Made by a program: the position numbers and the translations under genes
The notes under the pieces: generated by a model
Databases searched by the model: none
What the model was told of the DNA's origin: nothing
What the model saw: the letters and a program-made list of their open reading frames with translations, nothing else
In this document: one piece after another, positions 43,976 through 52,727 of the stretch
Numbering within the stretch: position 1 is the first letter of the stretch
How the letters are laid out: each line of letters starts with the position of its first letter
Source: Nodosilinea sp. FACHB-141
GTDB taxonomy: Bacteria; Cyanobacteriota; Cyanobacteriia; Phormidesmidales; Phormidesmidaceae
DNA length: 64,000 bases
NCBI RefSeq assembly: GCF_014696135.1
Contig: NZ_JACJPP010000011.1
Location: 496,001 to 560,000, forward strand
Reading direction: 5' to 3'

Positions 43976-45235
43976 CTATGCCAGCGCCTGCCGTAGGGCA
44001 AACTGCTGCGGAGCCTGGGCCTGCTGCTCTACAGCGTGACGATAGACTTGCTTAAACAAGGTCTGTTGCGTGTGGCTGCCTCCCAGGCGGTAGAGGTGTG
44101 GCAGCACGGGGCGCAGGTGGGCGATCGCCCTCGCCCAATCCCCATTAGCGTGGGCCACTAACCCCTGAGCTGCGGGAACAGCCAGCTTGAGCCAGCGTGC
44201 TTTGGTGAGTTCATCCTGGCGATGAGCGTAGCGGGCCATGTCGTCGATCATGGTGGCGGCGTAGTCATTGCGATCGCCTCGGGCCAGGCCATAGACATAG
44301 TGCAGGTCTTGAAAAGGCAGGGCATGCTCTTGTAGGCGCGATCGCAGCGGTTTGGCCAGCGATCGCCAGCGATTACCCACGGATACCCCCGCTAGCTCTA
44401 GCCGCAGCAGCAGCGAAATTGCCCCCACCTGGTCTTTGGGGGTGTGCCTGCGGGCCAGTCCCCACACGTGCTGGTCATAGAGCCTGAGCACCGTGGCGGT
44501 GTCGCCCTGGGCCAGGTAAGCCAGGGCCACGTGCCACCAATTGTGGGTGTAAAGCATCGAGTTACAGCCGCGCCAGGTATCGGCGTTAGCCTCCATCCAG
44601 TCAATGTTTTCGCGGTGGCGACCCTGGACGTCAAGCACGTGGGCCACGGCGTGGTGCGCCCAGGGGTTGTGGCGGCGCAGCTCTGTCGCCCGTCGGCCCA
44701 GCGCTTCGGCCTGGTCATACTGGTGGCACTGCTCCAAGCCAAAGGCCACCATGCTGTAGAGCAACGGGTGTTCGGGATGTGCCGAGAGAGCTGCTAGGGC
44801 GACTTCTAACAACCCCTGGCTCTCTCCCTGATAAAAGTAGTGGTACTGGGCCTGCTGCACCGCCAGCAAATCCTGCGGAAAGGCTTGTACCAGAGCAGTT
44901 TGATAAGCGATCGCTTGCTGGATGTGGCCCTTAGCCCAAGCCGCAATACCGTGAATATAGCCCTGCTCTCGCGGCGAGACTGACGCTAACCTGGCTAGCG
45001 CTCGGTTGAGGTAAGGTCTGGCGCGCAGGCGATCGGTGCGGTTTTCTTGGCTGAGGTAGTAGGCGGCCGCGTAGGCATGGGCGATCGCACAGTTGCCGTC
45101 TGCCTCAACCGCCTTGAGAATCGTTGTCTCTGCCTGGTCGCCGTAGGTCAGCGCCTGGTCGATAAATTGGTCAATAGCAGTCACCGCTTGAACAGAATCA
45201 GTGGTGACCAACAAGCCTTGAGCGTCTTGAAGCAT
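43976..45235 (-). CDS. TTC38-like tetratricopeptide-repeat protein
   Basis: 419 residues, all-helical, with TPR-like repeats. The segments NPWAHHAVAHVLDVQGRHRENIDWM and TWRGCNSMLYTHNWWHVALAYLAQGD closely recall the TPR protein 38 family, found in animals and scattered bacteria. No signal peptide is present. The conserved His/Trp clusters (HAVAHV; HNWWH) look like more than scaffold and might form an active or metal site. Its role is unknown in bacteria. Start ATG at 45235. Confidence 0.75.
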   Translation of the reverse strand: MLQDAQGLLVTTDSVQAVTAIDQFIDQALTYGDQAETTILKAVEADGNCAIAHAYAAAYYLSQENRTDRLRARPYLNRALARLASVSPREQGYIHGIAAWAKGHIQQAIAYQTALVQAFPQDLLAVQQAQYHYFYQGESQGLLEVALAALSAHPEHPLLYSMVAFGLEQCHQYDQAEALGRRATELRRHNPWAHHAVAHVLDVQGRHRENIDWMEANADTWRGCNSMLYTHNWWHVALAYLAQGDTATVLRLYDQHVWGLARRHTPKDQVGAISLLLRLELAGVSVGNRWRSLAKPLRSRLQEHALPFQDLHYVYGLARGDRNDYAATMIDDMARYAHRQDELTKARWLKLAVPAAQGLVAHANGDWARAIAHLRPVLPHLYRLGGSHTQQTLFKQVYRHAVEQQAQAPQQFALRQALA

Positions 45236-45845
45236 TACTTATAAGGTTGAGATTAAACCTTTGACCTGAGCTTTAAGACAATCAGCGATTAGACTTAAAT
45301 TAGAAATAAATTGAGATACATTTGTAATATATTTTAACTTTAGTGAATAATCCAAGCTGAAATGTTGTAACTATCCTTAGGCAAAAACCTTGAGTAATCA
45401 AATATTCAATATTTCTATAATTCCCCTGTTGCAAGAGCTATGGATCTTACTGACGGGTGAAGATGACTAGTTAGATTTAAGGTGAAGATTGATCCTCTGA
45501 TTCTGAATGGCAGGCAATTGTAACCCCAGATGCTTTTTTGCACAAAAGCAGAATGTTAATATCGCCCAGGCTGATGACTCGGAGAAAGCCGCATGGTGCC
45601 AAAAGCTTGGTATTCAGGAGTTTTGTGTCTTCTGATAAAATAGGTTTTAGTTTGCTTAGAGCAGCTCTTGTCCACTTTGAAATGTGTTAGAGGGCAGATT
45701 TAAGCTGAGGCCTTGAAAGTCTTTATCCGTTGCAAATTCGTCATAATAAGCATTAGGAGTTAGACCGAGGCGACACTGTTAGCGCAGCGGATCTATATTC
45801 TATTGCAGTCATTTTTTGTCTAAAGCTAAGTGAAGGAAAGAATTT
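45236..45845. other. AT-rich intergenic region before the symporter
   Basis: 610 bases, AT-rich, no supported frame. Contains GCTTTT/AAAAGC (about 45532-45548) and a CCAAAAGCTTGG palindrome (about 45598-45609). A GAAGGAAAG purine tract just before 45846 is a suitable ribosome site. The region holds divergent promoters for the TTC38-like gene and the symporter. I see no known riboswitch. Confidence 0.5.
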
Positions 45846-47360
45846 ATGCAGGAGTTTGAGTTTGTGAAGGCGTCACTAACGCCAGCACAAGGGATTTTTA
45901 CCTTAATTGCATTAGGGCTTATCTTGCTTGCCCTAGCGAACTATGTGCGAGTCACCCTTGTCAAAAACACCCACGACTTTGTGATTGCTGGTCGAAGATT
46001 GGGTTTTGGATTTGGAGTGGCAGGCATCATTTCAATTTGGACATGGGCGATGGCCGTGATGATGTCCTCTGCAATGACATACACCTATGGCACTTCTGGG
46101 CTTTGGTGGTTTACTGTTCCCAACGGTCTAGCGGTAATACTTATAATTCCATTTGCTAGACGATTGAGAGCTAAAATGCCGCACGGCTATACGATTGGAG
46201 AATTTATCAGTTCCCGCTTTGATGGAGCAGGTTTAGCACGTGTTGTGATGACAGCGGGTTTGTTGTTTGGCGCTTTGCTAGCCATCATCATTAACTTGAA
46301 GGGCACTTCGCTCGTAATTTCAACTGTATTTGGGGTTGACCAGGGTACAGTAGCTATCATTACGGCAATCATTGTTTTAGCCTATACAGTTTTGGGCGGG
46401 CTGTGGGCTTCTATTTCAACCTCTACTTTGACAACACTGTTTATTACCGTGCCGACAGCTTTTGTCGTTACTGCCGTATTAAGCCAGGTTGGTGGAGCTG
46501 AGTTTGTTTGGCAAACAGTTGCTAGCAAAAGCACTGACTTTCTGTCAGTGGCTCGTCCAGAGGCCGCAGTTGGCTTTGGTATCACCCTGGCGCTTGGCCT
46601 GATCACGGCTACCGTCGTTGGGCAGGATTTTTGGCAAGTTGTTTGGGGTTTGAGGGAGAGAGAAGTAAGCCGTACCTTCTTTTGGGCTGGCGCGTTATTC
46701 TACCCTATTCCTATTTGTCTCGGAATCTTAGGACTTGTGGGTATTGCTCTTAATGTGGATCTGGCAACCCATCTAAACGGCGATGCTGCCGCTGTTGGAC
46801 CGTTTGTTATCTCTCACATCGGATTGCCTACCTGGCTGATTCTAAGCTATGTATTCGTGATTTTGTCGGCCTGTTATTCGACCATTGATGGTTCTCTTTC
46901 GGCAATTTCGTCCATTGCAGCTGTTGATGTGATTAAGCCTTTTTCTCCCAATATTTCTGAGCACAAACTGTTTTCTTACACCAGGCTATCGATGGTAATT
47001 GCCGCCCTGATTGCGACGCTAGTTGTGTTAAGCGGTGTTGACTTCGTCACCATTGTTTTGACAACCTACGCGATTCGTACCGCTGTGTTAATTCCGTTTA
47101 TGCTGGCGGTCTTTTGGGATCGAATGACAGCGGCTGGTTTTTTCTGGGGAACCGTTGCGGCGATCGCGATCGGGATGCCCATTCACTTTGCCTATGGTGA
47201 ATTGCCAGGCAGCATTGCCATTTTGGTCATTAGCGCAATTATCCCATTAGTTCTAGGATTCCAAAATCAAAATCGATTCGACTACGATCGCCTCAAAGAG
47301 GTTGCAGATATTTCGGATGACTCTGCTCCCGTCAACCCAATCATTCCGGTTAACAATTAG
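45846..47360 (+). CDS. Sodium:solute symporter family transporter
   Basis: 504 residues and about 13 membrane helices. SSS family features: THDFVIAGRRLGFGFGVAGIISIWTWAMAVMMSSA near the start, YTIGEFISSRF and YTVLGGLWASISTSTLTTL further on, VSRTFFWAGALFYP and CYSTIDGSLSAISSIAAVD later. Substrates in this family include urea, proline, choline, acetate and sugars; none can be picked here. Codon use is AT-richer than in surrounding genes, a sign of acquisition. It is followed 49 bases later by a small membrane protein. Confidence 0.9.
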   Translation: MQEFEFVKASLTPAQGIFTLIALGLILLALANYVRVTLVKNTHDFVIAGRRLGFGFGVAGIISIWTWAMAVMMSSAMTYTYGTSGLWWFTVPNGLAVILIIPFARRLRAKMPHGYTIGEFISSRFDGAGLARVVMTAGLLFGALLAIIINLKGTSLVISTVFGVDQGTVAIITAIIVLAYTVLGGLWASISTSTLTTLFITVPTAFVVTAVLSQVGGAEFVWQTVASKSTDFLSVARPEAAVGFGITLALGLITATVVGQDFWQVVWGLREREVSRTFFWAGALFYPIPICLGILGLVGIALNVDLATHLNGDAAAVGPFVISHIGLPTWLILSYVFVILSACYSTIDGSLSAISSIAAVDVIKPFSPNISEHKLFSYTRLSMVIAALIATLVVLSGVDFVTIVLTTYAIRTAVLIPFMLAVFWDRMTAAGFFWGTVAAIAIGMPIHFAYGELPGSIAILVISAIIPLVLGFQNQNRFDYDRLKEVADISDDSAPVNPIIPVNN

Positions 47361-47409
47361 CGATACCTCATCAAACTGATTTCTATCCTCTTACCTTGCG
47401 GAGAAGTCC

Positions 47410-47868
47410 ATGCAGCCCTCGTTTAATCTGAAGTTTCTTGGAAAATCAAATAGGCATCTCTTGATTGCGATCGCTACTAGCATTCTCGCCGCTCAGGGGC
47501 GATCGCTCGCTACAACAGGCTCAGCTAGCTCTACCGAACCCAGCTTCTTTGTTTCTACCGAGACGGCGATCTTCTTCTTTATTGGCCTTGTCATCTCCTT
47601 TTTTTATATTAAAGGGATGGCTGAGGTTTTACGTGATGCGGTTAGAACTTACTCCTCAGAGGAGGAAGACACTCGTGACACTTTCACCCAGGGTTTCGTC
47701 GGAGCTATTCTAGCGGCGATCGCCTCTGCCGTTGTGATCTGGTCCTATGGGCTTGGTGCCTATTTTCTTTATGTTGGACCAGTGCTTAGTTTGCTTAGCC
47801 CCATCGGCATCATCTACTTTATGGCTCTCGACATTCAGCGATACAAAGAGACCTCAAGTCCCAAGTAG
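47410..47868 (+). CDS. Small membrane protein partnered with the symporter
   Basis: 152 residues with an N-terminal hydrophobic or signal-like part, a transmembrane helix (TAIFFFIGLVISFFYIKGMAEVL), an acidic cytoplasmic stretch (SSEEEDTRD) and two more helices. I do not recognise a family. The same strand and close spacing suggest a shared transcript and perhaps a shared complex with the symporter. Confidence 0.7.
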   Translation: MQPSFNLKFLGKSNRHLLIAIATSILAAQGRSLATTGSASSTEPSFFVSTETAIFFFIGLVISFFYIKGMAEVLRDAVRTYSSEEEDTRDTFTQGFVGAILAAIASAVVIWSYGLGAYFLYVGPVLSLLSPIGIIYFMALDIQRYKETSSPK

Positions 47869-48148
47869 TTTGAAATATTTTTTAGGGACAGCACAAGCCA
47901 ATTCTGTAAGAGCTTGTAGAGATTTCCTTGGACATGGTGTTCAAAATCAGCTCCTATAAGCATCTCAAAACATAACCTTGTCAAACATAAAAACGATGCT
48001 TGAAGAGGTCTGGGTTTCGACAACTCACCATAAGGTGCTGAGAAAAAATGCTCTATTGGTGGTGAGGTCGTCATTGGTGATGCAGGTTTTCATCACTACA
48101 CTGTCAAATCTTTAATCGAATTTATTCTTTGAGTACACAGCAGGTTCT

Positions 48149-49474
48149 ATGGCATCTCAGAAAAAGCAGGCCCATCTTTTAGGCTTCATTCAACATGGAG
48201 TAAATAGTCACGCCACCGGTATGTGGCGACATCCTAAAGACAAAGTTAATTGGGACTGGAGCCGCCCACCCTACTGGCAACATATGGCCCGCACCATGGA
48301 GCGGGGGCTATTTGATGCCATGTTTATTGCCGATGAGCTAGCCCCCTACAACAACTATGAAAAAAGCTCCGATGCTTGCGTGAAATATGCGGTGCAGTGC
48401 CCTACCCATGAGCCATCTACTCTGGTGCCCATCATCACGACGGCGACTAAACACCTGGGGGTCGGGGTGACGCTGTCCACTGCCTTCGAGCATCCTTACT
48501 CCATGGTCCGGCGGCTCTCTAGCCTCGACCATCTTTCCGATGGGCGCATCGCCTGGAACATTGTCAGCTCCTATTCCAAAAGCGAGTGGGATGCCTACGG
48601 GGCCGAAATGAGCGATCGCGGCCACCGCTACGAGCGCATGGAAGAGTATATGGAACTTTGCTATCAGCTGTGGGATTCGTGGGCACCCGACGCCATCATT
48701 GCCGACAAGGACAGCGGTATTTTTGCCGACCCAGCCAAGGTAAAGGAGATCAACTTTGAGGGCGAGTTTTTCCGCAGCAAAGGGCGATCCTTCTGCTACC
48801 GATCGCCCCAGGGTCGTCCAGTACTCTGGCAGGCTGGCTCCTCAGATCGCGGGCGAGATTTTGCCGCCAAACATGCCGAAGCTATTTTTGCCGTCCATCC
48901 CAACGTCGATCGCATGCGGCAGTACAGCGATGACCTGAATCAGCGACTGGTGAAAACGTTCAACCGTCCCCCCGGTAGCGTCAAACTGATTTACGGCTTG
49001 CAGTGCATCGTCGGCGAATCCCGCGCCCACGCCCAAGAAAAGTACGAGCAAATTCGCGCCAATATTCCCCTCGAAGGTGCCCTCGCCTGGATCTCAGGTC
49101 ACTTTGGCCCCGACTTCTCCACCTACGATCTCGACGAGTACGTGCAGAACATCGAAATCCCCGGCATCCAGGGCTTGTTTGAGAGCATTATCTACGCCAA
49201 GGGTGGCGACCCGATTACCGTGAAAGAAGCTGCCCTCTACTACGCTATGGGCATGGGTATGCCTATTACTGTGGGCACCGCTTCTGATATTGCCGACACT
49301 TTGGAATATTACATGGACGAAGGCGGTGCTGACGGGTTCATGCTGGTGGCCACCTACACCCCTGGCTGTTTTGAAGAATTTGTTGATTTAGTGGTGCCAG
49401 AACTCCAGCGGCGCGGACGCTACCGCACCACTTACCCTGGTACAACCTTGCGCGAAAACCTACTCGCTGATTGA
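48149..49474 (+). CDS. LLM-class FMNH2-dependent monooxygenase (NtaA/SnaA/DszA type)
   Basis: 441 residues. Luciferase-like TIM barrel with family segments LGFIQHGVNSHATGMWRHP, RGLFDAMFIADEL, EPSTLVPIITTATKHLGVGVTLSTAFEHPYSMVRRLSSLDHLSDGRIAWNIV and GRPVLWQAGSSDRGRDFAA. Relatives are two-component oxygenases acting on nitrilotriacetate, EDTA or sulfones (DszA), using FMNH2 from a separate reductase. No reductase gene is visible in the window. With the SfnB/DszC-like protein at 32981 it suggests oxidative carbon-sulfur cleavage. Start ATG at 48149. Confidence 0.87.
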   Translation: MASQKKQAHLLGFIQHGVNSHATGMWRHPKDKVNWDWSRPPYWQHMARTMERGLFDAMFIADELAPYNNYEKSSDACVKYAVQCPTHEPSTLVPIITTATKHLGVGVTLSTAFEHPYSMVRRLSSLDHLSDGRIAWNIVSSYSKSEWDAYGAEMSDRGHRYERMEEYMELCYQLWDSWAPDAIIADKDSGIFADPAKVKEINFEGEFFRSKGRSFCYRSPQGRPVLWQAGSSDRGRDFAAKHAEAIFAVHPNVDRMRQYSDDLNQRLVKTFNRPPGSVKLIYGLQCIVGESRAHAQEKYEQIRANIPLEGALAWISGHFGPDFSTYDLDEYVQNIEIPGIQGLFESIIYAKGGDPITVKEAALYYAMGMGMPITVGTASDIADTLEYYMDEGGADGFMLVATYTPGCFEEFVDLVVPELQRRGRYRTTYPGTTLRENLLAD

Positions 49475-49811
49475 TTGGGGATAGGCTTCGTTCCTAACCA
49501 GCCATTGTCTGTAAGTATGCCTAGATCTGGTAGCACTGGTTTTCTAACGGATGATAGGTAGAACGTGGGTAGTGATTGTCTCCTGGCTAATGCGGTGTCC
49601 TGATCGCTCGCGAACGGCGATAAGCACGATCGCGATAAAACAGTCAAACTGACGAGATTACTTCCAATGCGAGACATGAATCCAATAGAAGAGAGCATCG
49701 ATTTTAATACCTGATTTTCAGGGGTGATTTTTGGCCAGCATTGAGCGGCTGTGAGATTGACATTAGAGCGAAGATCTTTCTCTAAAATCTAAAACTCTAT
49801 CGAAATAAAGC
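49475..49811. other. Convergent intergenic region, nothing identified
   Basis: 337 bases between the convergent monooxygenase and Mut7-C genes. AT-rich toward the right, one HIP1-like GATCGCGAT stretch. No coding frame, tRNA or strong terminator with T-run seen. Confidence 0.4.
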
Positions 49812-50561
49812 TTATGGGGGCGTTGGTTGGGTCACGCGGTTGATTAGCTGCTGAATGCGATCGTGGTGAGCCCCCTTCCAATAGACCTGATCACAGCCCT
49901 GGCAACGAGCAAACTCGTCGTAATGCAGGCGGGTGAGTGGCGGAAGTTGAGCCGCTATCTCGGCTTTTTCGACCGGCAGCAGGGTGTCATTGCAGCGGGG
50001 GCAGCGCTCTAGGGGCGCAATGGCATTCTGTAAACAGAACCGCTCTAGCACCTCTCGGGTCTGGGTTTCTGGTACGTGGGAGCGAACAATGTACCCGTGG
50101 GTGACAATACTGCGCTTCAAGAGACCCCGATCTTGGGTGAGCAGAATGCGCTGTTCTCGGTTTGCAAGGTGGGCTAGGTCACCATCCTCATAGTCGTTGC
50201 GGTAAAGCGCATCGAACCCTAACAGCCGTAGGTAGGTGGCTAGCTTGCCCAGATGCACGTCCAGCACAAACCGCGTAGTGGCCAGCGGGTGAGGACGCAC
50301 CAGCGAAATCGGGCCGACATCAAGCTGCTTAAAGTAGGGGTAGACAGCGATGCGATCGCCATCCTGAGCCAAGTAGCCAAAGCCAACAGACTCTCTGTTG
50401 ACCAAAATTAAATCCACTTCTGGGTGAGGGATGCCCAAGGACTCGATTACGTCCTTAATAGCAGCGGGCTCGTTAATCTCGTGGGCAAACTCTACTTGCT
50501 TGCGATCGGCAGGCAGAAAATCGTTTAACTCAGAATAGAACCGGAAAATGAGCTGCAACAT
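49812..50561 (-). CDS. Mut7-C RNase-domain protein with ubiquitin-like N-terminus
   Basis: 249 residues from the ATG at 50561. N-terminal ThiS/ubiquitin-like beta-grasp segment (LIFRFYSELNDFLPADRKQ...GFGYLAQDGDRIAVYPYFK, about 1-85), then the Mut7-C PIN-like domain (RFVLDVHLGKLATYLRLLGFDALYRNDYEDGDLA) with its acidic residues, and a zinc ribbon (CPRCNDTLLP; CQGCDQVYW). Likely a ribonuclease or RNA-binding protein; it may act in RNA quality control by analogy only. Confidence 0.88.
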   Translation of the reverse strand: MLQLIFRFYSELNDFLPADRKQVEFAHEINEPAAIKDVIESLGIPHPEVDLILVNRESVGFGYLAQDGDRIAVYPYFKQLDVGPISLVRPHPLATTRFVLDVHLGKLATYLRLLGFDALYRNDYEDGDLAHLANREQRILLTQDRGLLKRSIVTHGYIVRSHVPETQTREVLERFCLQNAIAPLERCPRCNDTLLPVEKAEIAAQLPPLTRLHYDEFARCQGCDQVYWKGAHHDRIQQLINRVTQPTPP

Positions 50562-50791
50562 CAACGCCTACAGGACAATCCAAGACCAGAAGTCTATCCC
50601 CTTGATCTTGACAGAGTATTCTTCAATAACTTTGGCGGTAGATAATTTAGGTATGAGGGCTGAGAGCTAAATAGCCGTAACGACAGCGGCCCGCATGGCT
50701 AAGCTGACAGCGAGGTTTGTAGACGAATATTGCTAAAGATACCGAAGCCTCTTTGTTGAAGTGAGAAGCTTTGAAGCTGCTTGGCATTCCC

Positions 50792-51628
50792 TCATCGGGG
50801 CATTTGTGTGAGCCCAAACTGTCGCTTGAGCAGAAAATCCATTAATTTGGGCGGCAACAGCCGCTTGAGCAACGGCAACCACCTGCTTTTTCTCCCTAGT
50901 CGAATTGTCGTAGGTGGATGAGGCTTCATCACCAGTGCCACTAGCTGCTCGGCAAAGTCGTGGACAGGCGTAGCATTGGCTTGAGACAGCACCGCCCTGG
51001 CGCGAATCTTCGACTCCAGGGGCGCATACCACGAGTCTGGCGAGAGCACCCCGGTCAATCCCTGATCCGCAGCCTGGCCAAAGTTCGACTGGATGGCACC
51101 GGGCTGCACGGTGACCACGTGGATGCCAAACGGAGCCAGCTCCATCCGCAGCGCCTCCGACAGGCTGTGCAAGGCTGCTTTTGACGCGCTATAAGCTCCA
51201 GAAAACGGCGTTGTAACTATCCCCGAGATGCTGCCGATGTTGACGATGGTGCCCGATCGCTGCTCCTTCATCACCGGAGCTACCTGCTGCATCAGCTCAA
51301 ATGGGGCTAGCACATTGGTCTGAAACTGAGCATGAATCTGCGCCGGACTGAGATCCATCAGCGGACCAAACTGGCCAAAGCCCGCGTTGTTGACCAAAAT
51401 ATCGATTCGACCGATCTGGGCTAAAACGGTGTCAATGACCGAATTCATGGCCACCGAATCGGTGACATCGAGCGGCAGGGTAAGAATGCCTTGGGCTTTT
51501 AAGTCATCTATTGCCTCTAGGCGTCTGGCTGTGGCCACAACCCGGCAGCCCTGTCGATGAAACGCCTGACATAGCGCTTTGCCAATGCCCGACGAACAGC
51601 CGGTAACGATGACGACGGGAGAGGCCAT
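50792..51628 (-). CDS. Short-chain dehydrogenase/reductase
   Basis: 278 residues. Classical SDR: NAD(P)-binding TGCSSGIGKAL, NNAGFG, and catalytic Ser-Tyr-Lys in GSISGIV...YSASKAAL. The Arg following ATARR favours NADP. The C-terminal extension is hydrophobic and basic. The substrate cannot be deduced. Start ATG at 51628. Confidence 0.9.
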   Translation of the reverse strand: MASPVVIVTGCSSGIGKALCQAFHRQGCRVVATARRLEAIDDLKAQGILTLPLDVTDSVAMNSVIDTVLAQIGRIDILVNNAGFGQFGPLMDLSPAQIHAQFQTNVLAPFELMQQVAPVMKEQRSGTIVNIGSISGIVTTPFSGAYSASKAALHSLSEALRMELAPFGIHVVTVQPGAIQSNFGQAADQGLTGVLSPDSWYAPLESKIRARAVLSQANATPVHDFAEQLVALVMKPHPPTTIRLGRKSRWLPLLKRLLPPKLMDFLLKRQFGLTQMPR

Positions 51629-51873
51629 AGGAATAGAACGGGTAGGCGACAGCTTTGGCGAAGTCTCTAGAGAATCCTAAGCAATGATGGGGTCAGTGGG
51701 ATCGAAAAAACTGATGGCAAATGGTCAGATAGGTGAAGCTCTTGCAGGTAGATTTTCCGGCGATCGCCACCTCGTAGTCTATTGCACCGCAGGGGCTAGC
51801 CTGAAGACAATATGTGTTCTTTGAACCGCTGACCTATGCTCAACAACGTCACCACTGGAGGAGGGGGATTTTT

Positions 51874-52695
51874 ATGTCTTCAATCAAGGACCGTAGATTT
51901 TTGCTTCGGGTTTGTGGGGGTCTAGCGATCGCTTTATTTGCCGCCGGCTGCGGTCCTTCTGCTTCGACACCTCAGCGTTCCGAAACCCCAGCGCAGCCGG
52001 TCGAACTCACCGTATCGGCGGCGGCTAGCTTGCAAGATGTCCTAGAGGCCATTACCCCGCAATTTCATGCGGCCTACCCCACGATTAAAATTAGCTATAA
52101 CTTTGGTGCCTCGGGTGCCCTACAGCAGCAAATTGAACAGGGTGCCCCAGCCGATATCTTTTTTTCTGCCGCTGCTAAACAGATGGATGCGCTAGCAGAG
52201 AAGGGATTAGTCCTAAAGGATTCTCGGCAAAATCTGCTGACGAATAGCCTGGTGCTGATTGCCCCAGCTCAGTCGCAACTTGCGGTTACAGATATTGCCC
52301 AACTTAAAGATGCTGAGGTGGGCGTTGTTGCGGTGGGCGAGTTTCGCAGCGTGCCGGCAGGGCAGTACGCAGAGCAAGTGTTTACCAAGCTAAATTTGCT
52401 GGAGGCCTTGCAGTCCAAGCTGGTGTTTAGTAACAGCGTGCGGGGGGTGTTGGCCGCTGTAGAAAGCGGCAACGCCGACGTGGGCATGGTCTATGCCACC
52501 GATGCGACCCTCTCGGAGCGAGTTAAGGTGTTGGCTACGGCGACCGCGGCGACTCATCAGCCGATTGTTTACCCGATCGCAGTCGTCAGCAATAGCCCTA
52601 ACCCCGACGCCGCGAAGACATTGATCGCGTTTTTGCAGACCCCTGCCGCCCAAAACAAGTTTAAGGAATTTGGCTTTGGGGTTGTCGCTCCGTAA
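51874..52695 (+). CDS. modA: Molybdate ABC binding lipoprotein ModA
   Basis: 273 residues from the ATG at 51874, which has GGAGGAGGGGG upstream; the frame to 51814 is an extension. Lipoprotein signal (GLAIALFAAGCGPS). ModA signatures: VSAAASLQDVLEAI (oxyanion-binding Ser), NFGASGALQQQIEQGAPADIFFSA and NSVRGVLAAVESGNADVGMVYATDA. It captures molybdate for ModBC, 32 bases downstream. Confidence 0.94.
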   Translation: MSSIKDRRFLLRVCGGLAIALFAAGCGPSASTPQRSETPAQPVELTVSAAASLQDVLEAITPQFHAAYPTIKISYNFGASGALQQQIEQGAPADIFFSAAAKQMDALAEKGLVLKDSRQNLLTNSLVLIAPAQSQLAVTDIAQLKDAEVGVVAVGEFRSVPAGQYAEQVFTKLNLLEALQSKLVFSNSVRGVLAAVESGNADVGMVYATDATLSERVKVLATATAATHQPIVYPIAVVSNSPNPDAAKTLIAFLQTPAAQNKFKEFGFGVVAP

Positions 52696-52727
52696 CGGCC
52701 TGCCATCCTACGGCTGCAAAATCTGCC

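Noticed and set aside
45236..45845. Riboswitch upstream of the symporter
   Set aside because: I could not match the leader to any known riboswitch core; only small dyads are visible.
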